NCBI RefSeq assembly: GCF_016031655.1
Contig: NZ_JACCHQ010000001.1
Coordinates: 806,001 to 870,000, forward strand
Length of the DNA stretch: 64,000 bases
Source: Bradyrhizobium glycinis
GTDB taxonomy: Bacteria; Pseudomonadota; Alphaproteobacteria; Rhizobiales; Xanthobacteraceae
Direction of reading: 5' to 3'
Shown here: piece by piece, positions 10,373 through 18,207 of the stretch
Numbering within the stretch: position 1 is the first letter of the stretch
Layout: every line of letters starts with the position of its first letter
Notes under the pieces: generated by a model
The model's input: the letters and a program-made list of their open reading frames with translations, nothing else
What the model was told of the DNA's origin: nothing
The model's database searches: none
Program-made: the position numbers and the translations under genes

Positions 10373-10825
10373 ATGACTGAAGTGCTGTTCTACCATCTGC
10401 AAAACATGACGGTGGAGAATGTCTTGCCGCCGCTTCTCGAGAAATCGTTCGAGCGCGGCTGGCGCGTCGTGGTGCAGTCGACCTCGGAGGAGCGCGCCGA
10501 CGCGCTCGATTCGCATTTGTGGACCTATCGCGATGATTCATTCCTGCCGCACGCGACATGGCGGGTGAACGATGTTGCCGACCAGCCGATCGTGCTGGCG
10601 ATCGAGGGCGGCAATCCCAATGGGGCCAATGTCCGCTTCCTGGTCGACAACGCCGCGCTGCCGGAGGACGCACAGGGCTATGAGCGCATGGTGCTGCTGT
10701 TCAACGGCGACGATCCCGACGCGCTTGCGCTCGCCCGCACCGCCTGGACGGATTGCAAGGCGCGGGGATTTGATGTCACTTATTGGCAGGCCGACGACCG
10801 CGGCCGGTGGCAGAAGCGCAATTAG
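10373..10825 (+). CDS. holC: DNA polymerase III chi subunit HolC
   Basis: Clamp-loader accessory subunit linking the replicase to single-strand binding protein. 150 residues, DNA_pol3_chi family: VLFYHLQNMTVENVLPPLLEKS at the start (quoted in part as LFYHLQ), RADALDSHLWTYRDDSFLPH and the terminal AWTDCKARGFDVTYWQ segment fit. Sits six bases after pepA, likely co-transcribed. Confidence 0.95.
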   Translation: MTEVLFYHLQNMTVENVLPPLLEKSFERGWRVVVQSTSEERADALDSHLWTYRDDSFLPHATWRVNDVADQPIVLAIEGGNPNGANVRFLVDNAALPEDAQGYERMVLLFNGDDPDALALARTAWTDCKARGFDVTYWQADDRGRWQKRN

Positions 10826-10943
10826 CTGCAATTAATCATAATTTGGACTTTTCGGGCGATGCTGGCGTCTGTCACCTTCGTGCCGCAAAGGGATGTTGGG
10901 ACAATCGCTTAGGGCTGGTCCTTCACGCGGGGAATTCGTTATC

Positions 10944-11465
10944 GTGCGACATCAAAAGCTTCCCGGATCGCTCTTGATTACGTTGGCTGCCGTGGCACCG
11001 CTGGTCGCGGGCTGTTCGGGCGCGAGCGATTTGCTGTCGAAGGATGCGGAATGGTTCCAGAAACCCGGCCGTCTCTTCATCAAGAACATCTCGATCGAAT
11101 CGCCGCCGCTGACCCCGGACAAGCCGGTCGGAGCTGAGGATCTCGTCAGCGCCGACGGCGCCTGTCCCGGCATGGCGCCGCCGCCCGGACCGGCCGATGC
11201 CAATGCCTCGACGACGCCCGCGCCGATGGGCGGCACGGTCGCGCTCGGCCACACCGAATGCGACGTGGTGCGCGGCATCGGCGCGCCCTCGAGCGTCAAC
11301 CTCTCCAACGACGCCATCGGCCGCCGCGTCGCCGTCGTCACCTGGACCACCGGTCCGCGCGCCGGCATCTACACGTTCACGGCCGGACGCCTGTCCTCGA
11401 TCGAAGGCAATCCGGACCCGCAGCCGGTGCCGAGGGCGGCCAAGCCGAAGAAGAAGCACGCTTAA
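10944..11465 (+). CDS. Small lipoprotein, BamE-like C-terminal module, unknown function
   Basis: 173 residues if started at GTG 10944. Residues 1-24 form a signal with lipobox LVAGC, so the mature protein should be lipid-anchored at a cysteine. The C-terminal part (CDVVRGIGAPS, then RRVAVVTWT and AGIYTFTAGRLSSIE) looks like the short beta-alpha module of BamE/OmlA-type lipoproteins; this is by eye only. A Pro/Ala/Thr-rich linker precedes it. The start is chosen for the signal peptide; an ATG-type frame opening 51 bases upstream adds a charged stretch. A 41-base piece of this gene recurs at 13014-13054. Confidence 0.75.
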   Translation: MRHQKLPGSLLITLAAVAPLVAGCSGASDLLSKDAEWFQKPGRLFIKNISIESPPLTPDKPVGAEDLVSADGACPGMAPPPGPADANASTTPAPMGGTVALGHTECDVVRGIGAPSSVNLSNDAIGRRVAVVTWTTGPRAGIYTFTAGRLSSIEGNPDPQPVPRAAKPKKKHA

Positions 11466-11549
11466 GCGCTCGCCTGCGCCGCAGTGAAACGGGAGACTCT
11501 TCGATCCAGAGTTTGAGCGGGCGGACCCGATGCAAACCGGGTTCGCGTC

Positions 11550-12023
11550 TCAGAGGATCGGCTTGGTGCTCAAGCGATCAGGCTGGCGAACGCGGAAACG
11601 GCCCTTCATCTTGAAGCCGTCACGCATATTGAGACCGAGCAGAACGATGTTCGTTAATCCGGCGACCAGTTCGAGCATCTGCACGGCGTAGAACGTGGTG
11701 TCGAACTCCGCGGCCTTCGCCTTGGAGGCAAGGAACAGCGCGGCGGGAATCAGAACCAGGATGCCGTTGCTGGCAATGAACGGCATGCGTTTGATCTTCG
11801 CACCGATCAAGCCGGCGCGCCGCTCCTTTGCCAGGAAGAATCCCGAGCCTCCCGTCGCCGCAAGCATCGGAACAAGCAACAGGAAGCCCCACGGTATGGC
11901 GATCTTCACCAGGGCTATAGTCTCGTGCGGCGCAAACAGCTCGGTGAGAGCCGTGGAAAGCCAGAAGGTCGCAATGGTCATCAGTGCGGCCGCTCCTGCG
12001 ACTGCGTGGATGATCTTGGTCAC
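11550..12023 (-). CDS. Small integral membrane protein, unknown function
   Basis: 157 residues, GTG start at 12023 (V-T-K-I-I-H), which overlaps nothing important: it starts 24 bases after the stop of the upstream monooxygenase-like gene. Four hydrophobic segments are visible (about 5-27, 38-58, 83-103, 112-134), with charged loops between and a basic tail. The family is not recognised with certainty. It pairs with the gene at 12047-12415 and is probably under the divergent MarR regulator. Confidence 0.75.
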   Translation of the reverse strand: MTKIIHAVAGAAALMTIATFWLSTALTELFAPHETIALVKIAIPWGFLLLVPMLAATGGSGFFLAKERRAGLIGAKIKRMPFIASNGILVLIPAALFLASKAKAAEFDTTFYAVQMLELVAGLTNIVLLGLNMRDGFKMKGRFRVRQPDRLSTKPIL

Positions 12024-12046
12024 GGGTCTGCCGTTTTCGAAGCGGG

Positions 12047-12415
12047 CTACGCGACGCAGATGCCGGGCACCGCGACTTTCTGGAACAGGTGGGGGGAGGC
12101 GACCACGGAAGCGGGGTAAGCCGAGATCTTCGACCTGAACTCGGGGTGTGTGAACGCGGCCCGGAAGTCGGCAACGGTCTGCCAAACCGCATAGTTCAGA
12201 TACGTGGGGCTTTCGCCAATCGCGCGGTGAAGCTGGGTAGAGATGAAACCCGGCTGTCGCTTCATGAAGGCGGCATCGTCTTGCCAGATCTGGAGAAAGC
12301 TTTGTTCGTCGGCGTTGTCGAGCGTGAACAGATTCACCAGCACCACGGGGCCGGTGTCGATGCCGAGCTGACGCTCGAGGGGAAAGTCCGGGTCCAGTGG
12401 GCGTAGGCGCGCCAT
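12047..12415 (-). CDS. Antibiotic-biosynthesis-monooxygenase-like (ABM) protein
   Basis: 122 residues with a dimeric ferredoxin-like ABM pattern: VVLVNLFTLDNADEQSFLQIW, FMKRQPGFISTQLHR and YAVWQTVADFRAAFTHPEF (each quoted in part). Such proteins are small cofactor-free oxygenases or heme-degrading enzymes; the substrate is unknown. First gene of a two-gene minus-strand unit with the membrane protein at 11550-12023. Divergent from the MarR gene with a 96-base gap that carries a palindrome and a promoter. Confidence 0.8.
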   Translation of the reverse strand: MARLRPLDPDFPLERQLGIDTGPVVLVNLFTLDNADEQSFLQIWQDDAAFMKRQPGFISTQLHRAIGESPTYLNYAVWQTVADFRAAFTHPEFRSKISAYPASVVASPHLFQKVAVPGICVA

Positions 12416-12463
12416 GACGAACTCCGTCGAGATGGTTTCATGATGCCAATATGGTACTATGTT

Positions 12464-12492
12464 AATCTAGTAGTTTGACATCATGATGTCAA
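12464..12492 (-). promoter_or_regulatory. Candidate sigma70 promoter of the ABM gene
   Basis: On the minus strand TTGACA (12492-12487), a 17-base spacer, then TAGATT (12469-12464), about 50 bases before the ATG at 12415. The -35 box is an arm of the palindrome at 12475-12492, so a regulator bound there would block it. Confidence 0.55.
12475..12492. promoter_or_regulatory. Perfect 18-bp palindrome, probable MarR operator
   Basis: TTGACATCATGATGTCAA is its own reverse complement. It lies in the divergent gap, 20 bases before the MarR ATG and over the -35 box of the opposite gene, as expected for an autoregulated MarR site. A second partial match, TCATGATGCCAA, lies at 12438-12449. Confidence 0.65.
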
Positions 12493-12511
12493 TAACTGTC
12501 CATGGTGACGG

Positions 12512-12982
12512 ATGCGGAAAGCCCAACGAACGCCGGCCGGCGATGCTCTGACGAACCTCATGCTTGACTTGTTCCGGCTGAACAGCCTGCTCTTGACCGC
12601 CGGTGACCGCTTGGTGGCCCGGCTCGGGCTCACTAGCGCCCGCTGGCAAATTCTCGGCGCCATCGTGCAGGCGGAGCGGCCCCAGCCGGTGGCCTGGCTT
12701 GCCCGCGATCTCGGCGGCAATCGCCAGAACGTGCAGCGGATTGTCAACGACCTCCATGCGGAAGGCCTCGTTGCTTTCGAGGCCAATCCGCATCACCGCC
12801 GCGCGCAGCTCGTCGTCCTGACCGATAAGGGGCGCCGCGCTTTCGATGCCGCCATGGCTTTGCAGATGCCGTGGGTCAACAGCCTTTCCGAAGGGCTTGC
12901 GGTCAAGGATCTGCAAACGGTTCATCGTATCGTCTCGGCCCTACGGACGAAGCTCGAGAGCGAAGCCGAGGCGCAGACCTAA
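12512..12982 (+). CDS. MarR-family transcriptional regulator
   Basis: 156 residues, winged helix-turn-helix. LTSARWQILGAI, VAWLARDLGGNRQNVQRIVNDL (recognition helix region, about 65-85) and the wing with NPHHRRAQLVVLTDKGRRAF are characteristic. N- and C-terminal helices would form the dimer interface. Divergent from the ABM/membrane pair, with the 18-bp palindrome between them, so local repression is the likely role. The ligand cannot be predicted. Confidence 0.92.
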   Translation: MRKAQRTPAGDALTNLMLDLFRLNSLLLTAGDRLVARLGLTSARWQILGAIVQAERPQPVAWLARDLGGNRQNVQRIVNDLHAEGLVAFEANPHHRRAQLVVLTDKGRRAFDAAMALQMPWVNSLSEGLAVKDLQTVHRIVSALRTKLESEAEAQT

Positions 12983-13013
12983 GCTTGGGCGAGTGGCAAG
13001 GTCGTGCGCGGGT

Positions 13014-13054
13014 CACACCGAATGCGATGTGGTGCGCGGCATCGGCGCGCCCTC
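13014..13054 (+). pseudogene. Displaced 41-bp copy of part of the lipoprotein gene
   Basis: Bases 13014-13054 match 11250-11290, inside the lipoprotein gene, at 40 of 41 positions (C to T at 13028). The peptide HTECDVVRGIGAPS is kept, then a TAA follows at once. Weaker similarity extends about 20 bases to the left. It lies between the MarR gene and the methyltransferase gene and has no start of its own. Probably a rearrangement scar. Confidence 0.8.
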
Positions 13055-13099
13055 ATAAGCGCGCTTGGCTGGCTCACCACGCCCATGCCGTGCAGGTCA

Positions 13100-13888
13100 T
13101 CAACCAGCTTTGCGGCCCTTGATCGCAGTCGCCGAGGCATGAATGGTGATCGCACCGCTCGCGCTTACCGGCAATCGTGCCTCGAGCCGGCGCTTGAGCT
13201 CCGCGCCCTCGGCTTGCGATAGCTTTCCCACGATTCCGCTCGGGCTGCTCACGACCATCGACAGCCAGTAGTCGTCGAAGTCAGCGAATGTCCGCTCGAC
13301 CACCAGCTCGCGGGTTTCGATATCGCGGAGACCGAGCTCCGTCCAGAGTGACTTAAGCGCCTCGAAACGCGAGATCTCTGCGCTCGGAGGGCGCGCTGCC
13401 GGAATGCCAAGCGCATCCAACTCCTCCCACACCGGCTGCGTGGGAGTGCCGCCGCGCATAATGTCCCAGGTGTAGGACGCGACCAGGCCGCCGGGCTTGG
13501 TGACGCGGACCATTTCCGCGGCGCCTTTGCGCGGGTCGGGGACGAAGAACAGCACCAGCGCCATCACGGCGATATCGAAGCGGTTGGGCTCGTAGGGCAA
13601 GGCCATCGCATCGCCGATCGAGAACTCGACCTGCTTTGCCGACAACTTTTCGCGTGCCGTCGCAATCTGCGCGTCGGAGGGATCGATCGCGCAAACCGAC
13701 GAGGGGGCCGATCTTGCAAGCAGGAGTTCGGTGAACGCGCCATTTCCGGCACCGATGTCCACCCAGGCCAGTCCCGGACGGGGCGCCAGCCAGTCGAGGA
13801 ACAGGCTGCCGGCCGATCTGCTCCAGGGCGCCATGAAGCGTTCGTAAGCCGCGCCGTCGGTGAATCTGATCGGTTCGGGTGACGACAT
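13100..13888 (-). CDS. Class I SAM-dependent methyltransferase
   Basis: 262 residues, Methyltransf_11/25 type. SAM motif I VDIGAGNGAFTELLL near residue 45, acidic post-I AIDPSDAQIATA, motif with GDAMALPYEPNRFDIAVMAL, and VTKPGGLVASYTWD. Similar proteins are often annotated as UbiE-like or small-molecule methyltransferases; the substrate is not evident. It stands alone, flanked on both sides by displaced gene fragments (13014-13054 and 13972-14020). Confidence 0.88.
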   Translation of the reverse strand: MSSPEPIRFTDGAAYERFMAPWSRSAGSLFLDWLAPRPGLAWVDIGAGNGAFTELLLARSAPSSVCAIDPSDAQIATAREKLSAKQVEFSIGDAMALPYEPNRFDIAVMALVLFFVPDPRKGAAEMVRVTKPGGLVASYTWDIMRGGTPTQPVWEELDALGIPAARPPSAEISRFEALKSLWTELGLRDIETRELVVERTFADFDDYWLSMVVSSPSGIVGKLSQAEGAELKRRLEARLPVSASGAITIHASATAIKGRKAG

Positions 13889-13971
13889 CCGGGATCTCCT
13901 TCGAAATTTGCTATTTGAAATACCCTTGGCCGAAAAGTCAGCACCTAGATCGTAGCATTAAGCGACATGAT

Positions 13972-14020
13972 CGACATCAACACCGAGCCGGTGCCGCAGG
14001 ACAAGGCGACGCCGGAGGCG
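13972..14020 (+). pseudogene. Displaced 49-bp copy of the 3' part of the TctC-like gene
   Basis: Bases 13972-14020 match 24088-24136 at 48 of 49 positions (one G/C difference). They encode DINTEPVPQDKATPEA of the binding protein at 23246-24211. After this the sequence reads TTAACCGGACCGC, which resembles CTAACCGGCCGC at 24357 near the end of the ABC-F gene. No functional frame. Probably a rearrangement scar. Confidence 0.8.
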
Positions 14021-14053
14021 TTAACCGGACCGCGCGCTGGCTGCGAGCTGACT

Positions 14054-15037
14054 TCAGCTCCGGATTGGATGTCTGCTCAATGTCTCGGATGGATTTTCGC
14101 CGAACAAGGCGCGGTAGTAAGCCGAGAACCGGCTGAAATCGGAGAAGCCTTGCTTGAAGGCAACCTCCGCCACGGTGAGGTCGGTCGTAGCTCCTTGCTG
14201 CAAAAACAGCCGCGCCTCGCACAACCGCTTTTGCCGAAGGTACCTCATCGGTGGGATGCCGAGGACCTCGTCGAAGGCCCGATGCAGCGCGCGCCGGGAC
14301 ACGCGCAAACTCGAAAGTAGCTGCGAGATGTGGATGGGAGCATCACCGGAGGCATCGAGATATTCCTGCGCTCTCCTCACCAACCGTTGTGGTGAAGAGA
14401 CAAAGACATCCGAGCGTTCCGAGTTTGCGATCGCGTAGCACGCGCTTTCGAGAATGGCCCGCTTCCAATACTCCGCCTCGGGAGGTCCCAATTTGCCGGC
14501 GTATCGGTCGAAGCCGGCCATGATGCTTCTGAGCACGCTGGCCGAAGCGTCGCCCGTTTCCGGATTGGTGCGGAAGGTGCTCTTTCCCAGCCACACGGTC
14601 GGCTCGCTAAACCGGCTGTCGGGCCCGAAGAAGCGCGCCATGTCCCCGGTCGAGACCGAGAGCGCGCCGAAGGATACGCCCGCGACGTAGCGGCTTTGAT
14701 GTTCCACGCCGGGAGACCAGATTCGTATGCCGCCGATGCCCCGCTGGCGCGTCCTTTGCCTGCTGGTCTGTGTGAGGAACCCGATGGTGATGCGCTCGTC
14801 GCTGTAGACGCCGCGGGAAATAACCCCGTGCGAGAACGTGCCGAAGCCAAGCGACAGCCCCGCGACACTCGCATGCTTCAAGCGACCTTGCATGCGACCG
14901 GGCTGGAGCTGGATGATCTCGGCGCTGCTCGTCGGCGTGGCGGCGCGCAGCTGTTCGAACCCGTTGAGCGTGATCTCGCCGCAGCTGATGCTGCTGCCGC
15001 CATGACCCCGCTCGATGATCCCGACGACGCCCGACAT
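14054..15037 (-). CDS. AraC-family transcriptional regulator
   Basis: 327 residues. N-terminal ligand-type region without clear identity, C-terminal double helix-turn-helix (about 225-325): HISQLLSSLRVSRRALHRAF, GIPPMRYLRQKRLCEARLFL, VAEVAFKQGFSDFSRFSAYY, a classic AraC/XylS end. ATG 15037 is two bases after an upstream stop and begins MSGVVGIIERG. Its stop is 33 bases from the displaced TctC fragment. Targets may be the plus-strand cluster that starts at 15359, but that is inference from position. Confidence 0.92.
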   Translation of the reverse strand: MSGVVGIIERGHGGSSISCGEITLNGFEQLRAATPTSSAEIIQLQPGRMQGRLKHASVAGLSLGFGTFSHGVISRGVYSDERITIGFLTQTSRQRTRQRGIGGIRIWSPGVEHQSRYVAGVSFGALSVSTGDMARFFGPDSRFSEPTVWLGKSTFRTNPETGDASASVLRSIMAGFDRYAGKLGPPEAEYWKRAILESACYAIANSERSDVFVSSPQRLVRRAQEYLDASGDAPIHISQLLSSLRVSRRALHRAFDEVLGIPPMRYLRQKRLCEARLFLQQGATTDLTVAEVAFKQGFSDFSRFSAYYRALFGENPSETLSRHPIRS

Positions 15038-15358
15038 CTCTAACCCACTGGCTTCTGTATCTCAGCGTCCGCCGTCATTGCGACGAAAAAGCGGCGCGGC
15101 CAATTTGTGTTGAATTGCGCGCGCTTCATCCTGTTGAAAGGCAATGGTTTTTCGATCGCAAGCGGCAAGGCGTCGCAATGGCACAAACCGCGCATCACAA
15201 GAGGCGCGAGGTGAGTTATCATTGATATGCAATCACTACGCGATCACCTCGCCGGAGCAGCACATCAACAGGAGACCCCCGAACCCCATCACCGATGAGG
15301 CTGACATAGGCGCCCGCATCGTTCGCGCGCGAAACAAGAAAAAGTCTGGAGCCTGACA
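15038..15358. other. Divergent intergenic region
   Basis: 321 bases between the AraC gene and the secreted-protein gene. No gene is supported; a 60-codon minus-strand frame is present but has no family features. A 12-base match (CCGTCATTGCGA, about 15069) to the end of the window's palindromic repeat may be a relic of that repeat. Promoters for both neighbours should be here but none stands out. Confidence 0.5.
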
Positions 15359-15859
15359 ATGCCTGATCGCATCAATTCTGGTCGCCTGCCTGGAACGACC
15401 TTCCGTATTGCGCCCTCGATCCTGCTCGCCGTAGCAGCTTGCCTGGCGATCCCAGGCACACTTGAGGCTGCGCCCCTCGCGCCCCACGCGGCAAGCTTTC
15501 AATTCGAAGACGATGTCACACCGGTCCGCGCCATCGCACATCGCGGAGGCGCAGTGGTTGGCCCGCGCGGAGGCGCCGTGGTCCGCCGCGGCACTGCGGT
15601 CGTCGGGCCACGCGGCAACGTCGCCGTGCGACGAACGACAGTCGTTCGACCCGGCTATCACGGCGGTGGCGTGCGCTGGGCGCGTCCCGGCTGGTATCGG
15701 TGGCCCGTAGGCGGCGCCATCGCTGCCGGCGCCGCGATCGGCTTCGTGACCGCAGCAAGCGCGGCCGCCTGGGCAGGCGCGGCCCCGGCGCCCGGCATGT
15801 GCTGGTACTACACCGATCCGTCCAAGACTCAGGGTTTCTGGGACTACTGCCCACGGTAG
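15359..15859 (+). CDS. Small exported Gly/Arg/Val-rich protein
   Basis: 166 residues. Signal peptide to about residue 38 (LLAVAACLAIPGTLEA). Then short repeats built on GAVVGPRG / GAVVRRG / TAVVGPRGN (about 62-85), a Tyr/Trp/Gly segment, a hydrophobic Ala-rich run (about 118-142) that could be membrane-associated, and a C-terminus with two cysteines (GMCWYYTDPS, DYCPR). Ribosome site GGAG before the ATG. Proteins of this style are common and uncharacterised in bradyrhizobia. Confidence 0.75.
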   Translation: MPDRINSGRLPGTTFRIAPSILLAVAACLAIPGTLEAAPLAPHAASFQFEDDVTPVRAIAHRGGAVVGPRGGAVVRRGTAVVGPRGNVAVRRTTVVRPGYHGGGVRWARPGWYRWPVGGAIAAGAAIGFVTAASAAAWAGAAPAPGMCWYYTDPSKTQGFWDYCPR

Positions 15860-16000
15860 ATGTCGGCCGGCAGCATGTCACCGTTCCGCAACCAATTACC
15901 CCTCGAAACGGCAGAGTTCACGCAGCGCGCGTCCGGCCGTGCGCGAACGGCTGTCGTTTTGACGAAGCCATGAGGCTCAGCTCTATCACGGGAGTGAATC

Positions 16001-17773
16001 ATGAGTGAAGAAATCAGCCGAGGCGAGGTATCTCAGGGCCGCATGCAGGGCATTGATCGCCGCTCCGCGCTGCTGGCGAGTTCAGCGATAGCCGCCGTCT
16101 CCCTCGTGGGTACTGCGGTCCGGGCGCAGACCGGACGCAATCAATCGGCGACCGCAAAACCGCCGACCGAGTTCACCAAAGCTGCGAACCGTCGGGTGCT
16201 GGAAACCCTTCCCTTCAATGACCGCACCGACTTCGAAAATGCGCAGCGAGGCTTTATTGCAGGTGTACCTGGCAATGCTCTGAGAGATCCGCAGGGAAAG
16301 GCGACGTTCGACCTCTCGTCGGTTCAAGTGCCGACGGATGCGGCGGCTCCGGACACAATGAATCCTTCCCTCTGGCGCATCTCGCAGCTCAACAGCTTTG
16401 CCGGCCTGTTCAGGGTCGCCGATCGCATCTACCAGGCCCGCAACCTGGATATCGCCAACGTGACTTTCATCGAAGGTGACACCGGCGTGATCGTGATGGA
16501 TCCGGCCATAGCGACATCCGCAGCGCGCAACGCGGTCGAGCTGTACTTTTCGCACCGCCCAAAGAAGCCGATCAGAGCGGTGATCTACACCCACAGCCAC
16601 ATCGACCATTTCGCCGGCGTCGCGGCGGTCATCTCAAAGGAGGACGTCGCGGCGGGGAAGGTGAGGGTTATTGCGCCTGCGGGGTTCACGGAGGAGGCGG
16701 TCAGCGAGAACGTCTACGCCGGGAACGCCATGCTGCGCAGAGCGATGTACATGGGCGGGGGCGAGATGCCGCGCGGTCCGGGACCGGGGCAGACTCTCGG
16801 CTCGGCGCTGGGGATATCGGGAGCAAACGATCCGTTGACCCTCATCACGCCCACGGATTTCGTCACCCAAACGGGCCAAAAGATGACGATCGACGGACTC
16901 GAGTTCGAGTTCTTGATGGCGCCCGGCAGCGAGGCTCCGAGCGAGATGCACTTTTACATCCCAGCTCTGAAGGCGCTGTGCACGGCCGAGAACGCCTGCC
17001 ACACCTTGCACAATTTCTACACGCTGCGCGGCGCAAAGACGCGCGACTCCTCAAAATGGGTGAGCTACCTCAACCAGACGCTGGAGATGTGGGGGGATCA
17101 GGCCGAGGTACTTTTTGCGCCGCATCACTGGCCTTTGTGGGGCAATGCCAACATCCGCAAGCACATCGAAGATTATCGGGACGCGTTCAAGTTCATTCAC
17201 GACCGCTCGTTGCACTTGGCGAATGCCGGTTACACGATGCCGGAGATCGGCGAGATGGTGAAGCTGCCTCCTGAGCTCGACCGCAACTGGGCGACCCGTG
17301 GCTACTACGGCACCGTTAGCCATAATGCGCGGGCTGTCTATAACTTCTATCTCGGCTACTTCAGCGAAAATCCGGCCGAGCTTGAGCCCCTGCCGCCGGT
17401 ACAGGCCGCTCCCCGCTACGTGGAGCTGATGGGCGGCGCCGACGCGCTGCTGGAGAAGGCGCAGAAGGCCTACGACGCCGGCGACTACCGCTGGGCCGCA
17501 CAGATCCTGCAGCACCTCGTTTTGGCCCAACCGGACAATCGCGACGCCCGATATCTCCAGGCGGATGCCTTCGAGCAGCTCGGCTATCAGGCGGAAGCTG
17601 CGACGTGGCGCAACATCTATTTCGCCGGCGCGCAGGAGCTGCGGCGCGGCCTGCCGCAGACGGAGCCGGGTCTGGCCGCATCTCCCGACATGATCAAAGC
17701 GCTGCCGATCGAGATGGCCTTCGATTTTCTAGGAATCCAAATCGATAGTGAGAAGGCAGCCGGCAAACGATAA
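16001..17773 (+). CDS. Exported alkyl/aryl-sulfatase (SdsA1-type metallo-beta-lactamase fold), truncated by frameshift
   Basis: Hydrolyses alkyl sulfate esters such as SDS to alcohol plus sulfate, if active. 590 residues. Tat-like signal (DRRSALLASSAIAAVS). Metallo-beta-lactamase zinc motif THSHIDHFAG near residue 195, further ligands in TAENACHTLHNFYTLRGAK near 327, APHHWPLWG near 373, then the helical dimerisation domain (about 400-560). SdsA1-type enzymes end with an SCP2-like domain; here the frame meets TAA at 17771 just before it, and the domain continues in another frame (17770-18045). Catalytic residues are intact, so partial activity is possible. Confidence 0.9.
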   Translation: MSEEISRGEVSQGRMQGIDRRSALLASSAIAAVSLVGTAVRAQTGRNQSATAKPPTEFTKAANRRVLETLPFNDRTDFENAQRGFIAGVPGNALRDPQGKATFDLSSVQVPTDAAAPDTMNPSLWRISQLNSFAGLFRVADRIYQARNLDIANVTFIEGDTGVIVMDPAIATSAARNAVELYFSHRPKKPIRAVIYTHSHIDHFAGVAAVISKEDVAAGKVRVIAPAGFTEEAVSENVYAGNAMLRRAMYMGGGEMPRGPGPGQTLGSALGISGANDPLTLITPTDFVTQTGQKMTIDGLEFEFLMAPGSEAPSEMHFYIPALKALCTAENACHTLHNFYTLRGAKTRDSSKWVSYLNQTLEMWGDQAEVLFAPHHWPLWGNANIRKHIEDYRDAFKFIHDRSLHLANAGYTMPEIGEMVKLPPELDRNWATRGYYGTVSHNARAVYNFYLGYFSENPAELEPLPPVQAAPRYVELMGGADALLEKAQKAYDAGDYRWAAQILQHLVLAQPDNRDARYLQADAFEQLGYQAEAATWRNIYFAGAQELRRGLPQTEPGLAASPDMIKALPIEMAFDFLGIQIDSEKAAGKR

Positions 17774-18045
17774 CCATCAACTTCGAGGTGGACGGCAAGG
17801 AGAAGCGCTCTCTCGTGCTGCGCAATCGCGTATTGAACCACTTCAACAGACTCTCCGCGTCGCCGGACATGACCATCAAAGGGACGAGCTCGGAGATCGT
17901 CGCCTCGCTAATGGGGGGCAAGCCTGGCGAGACTGTCGGACTAAGCGTGGACGGCAGCAGGACCGCCCTGGCGGAGCTTCTGAGTTTGACAGCGGCTCCG
18001 CCGTTCTGGTTCCCGATCGTGACCAGGCCCGCGTGGAAATGGTGA
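17770..18045 (+). pseudogene. Out-of-frame SCP2-like C-terminal domain of the alkyl-sulfatase
   Basis: Frame shifted by one relative to the sulfatase frame. It encodes ITINFEVDGKEKRSLVLRNR and about 70 more residues ending RPAWKW, the SCP2/sterol-carrier-like domain that normally closes this enzyme family. Restoring one base near 17768 would join EKAAGKR directly to ITINFEV. A GTG at 17788 could start a separate 85-residue peptide, but no ribosome site supports it. Either a real 1-bp deletion or a sequencing error. Confidence 0.8.
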
Positions 18046-18207
18046 TTTCCGCAATGAGGACGGGAGATTGATCAGACTGGCGTGAGCATGAGTGGATACG
18101 ACGTCTTCGCTTGGATGGGCGCGCCGATCTGGTCCGGGGTGCCGTTTGTCTCCGCGAGCGGGGTTCGTCCAACAGAGCGAACGGGGATGACCAGCATTTG
18201 CAGCATC

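Noticed and set aside
15040..15222. 60-codon minus-strand frame just upstream of the AraC gene
   Set aside because: No ribosome site or family features; likely leader DNA.
17788..18045. Separate SCP2-like gene starting at GTG 17788
   Set aside because: It lacks the first strand of the domain, which is encoded directly upstream, and has no ribosome site; better explained as a frameshifted tail.
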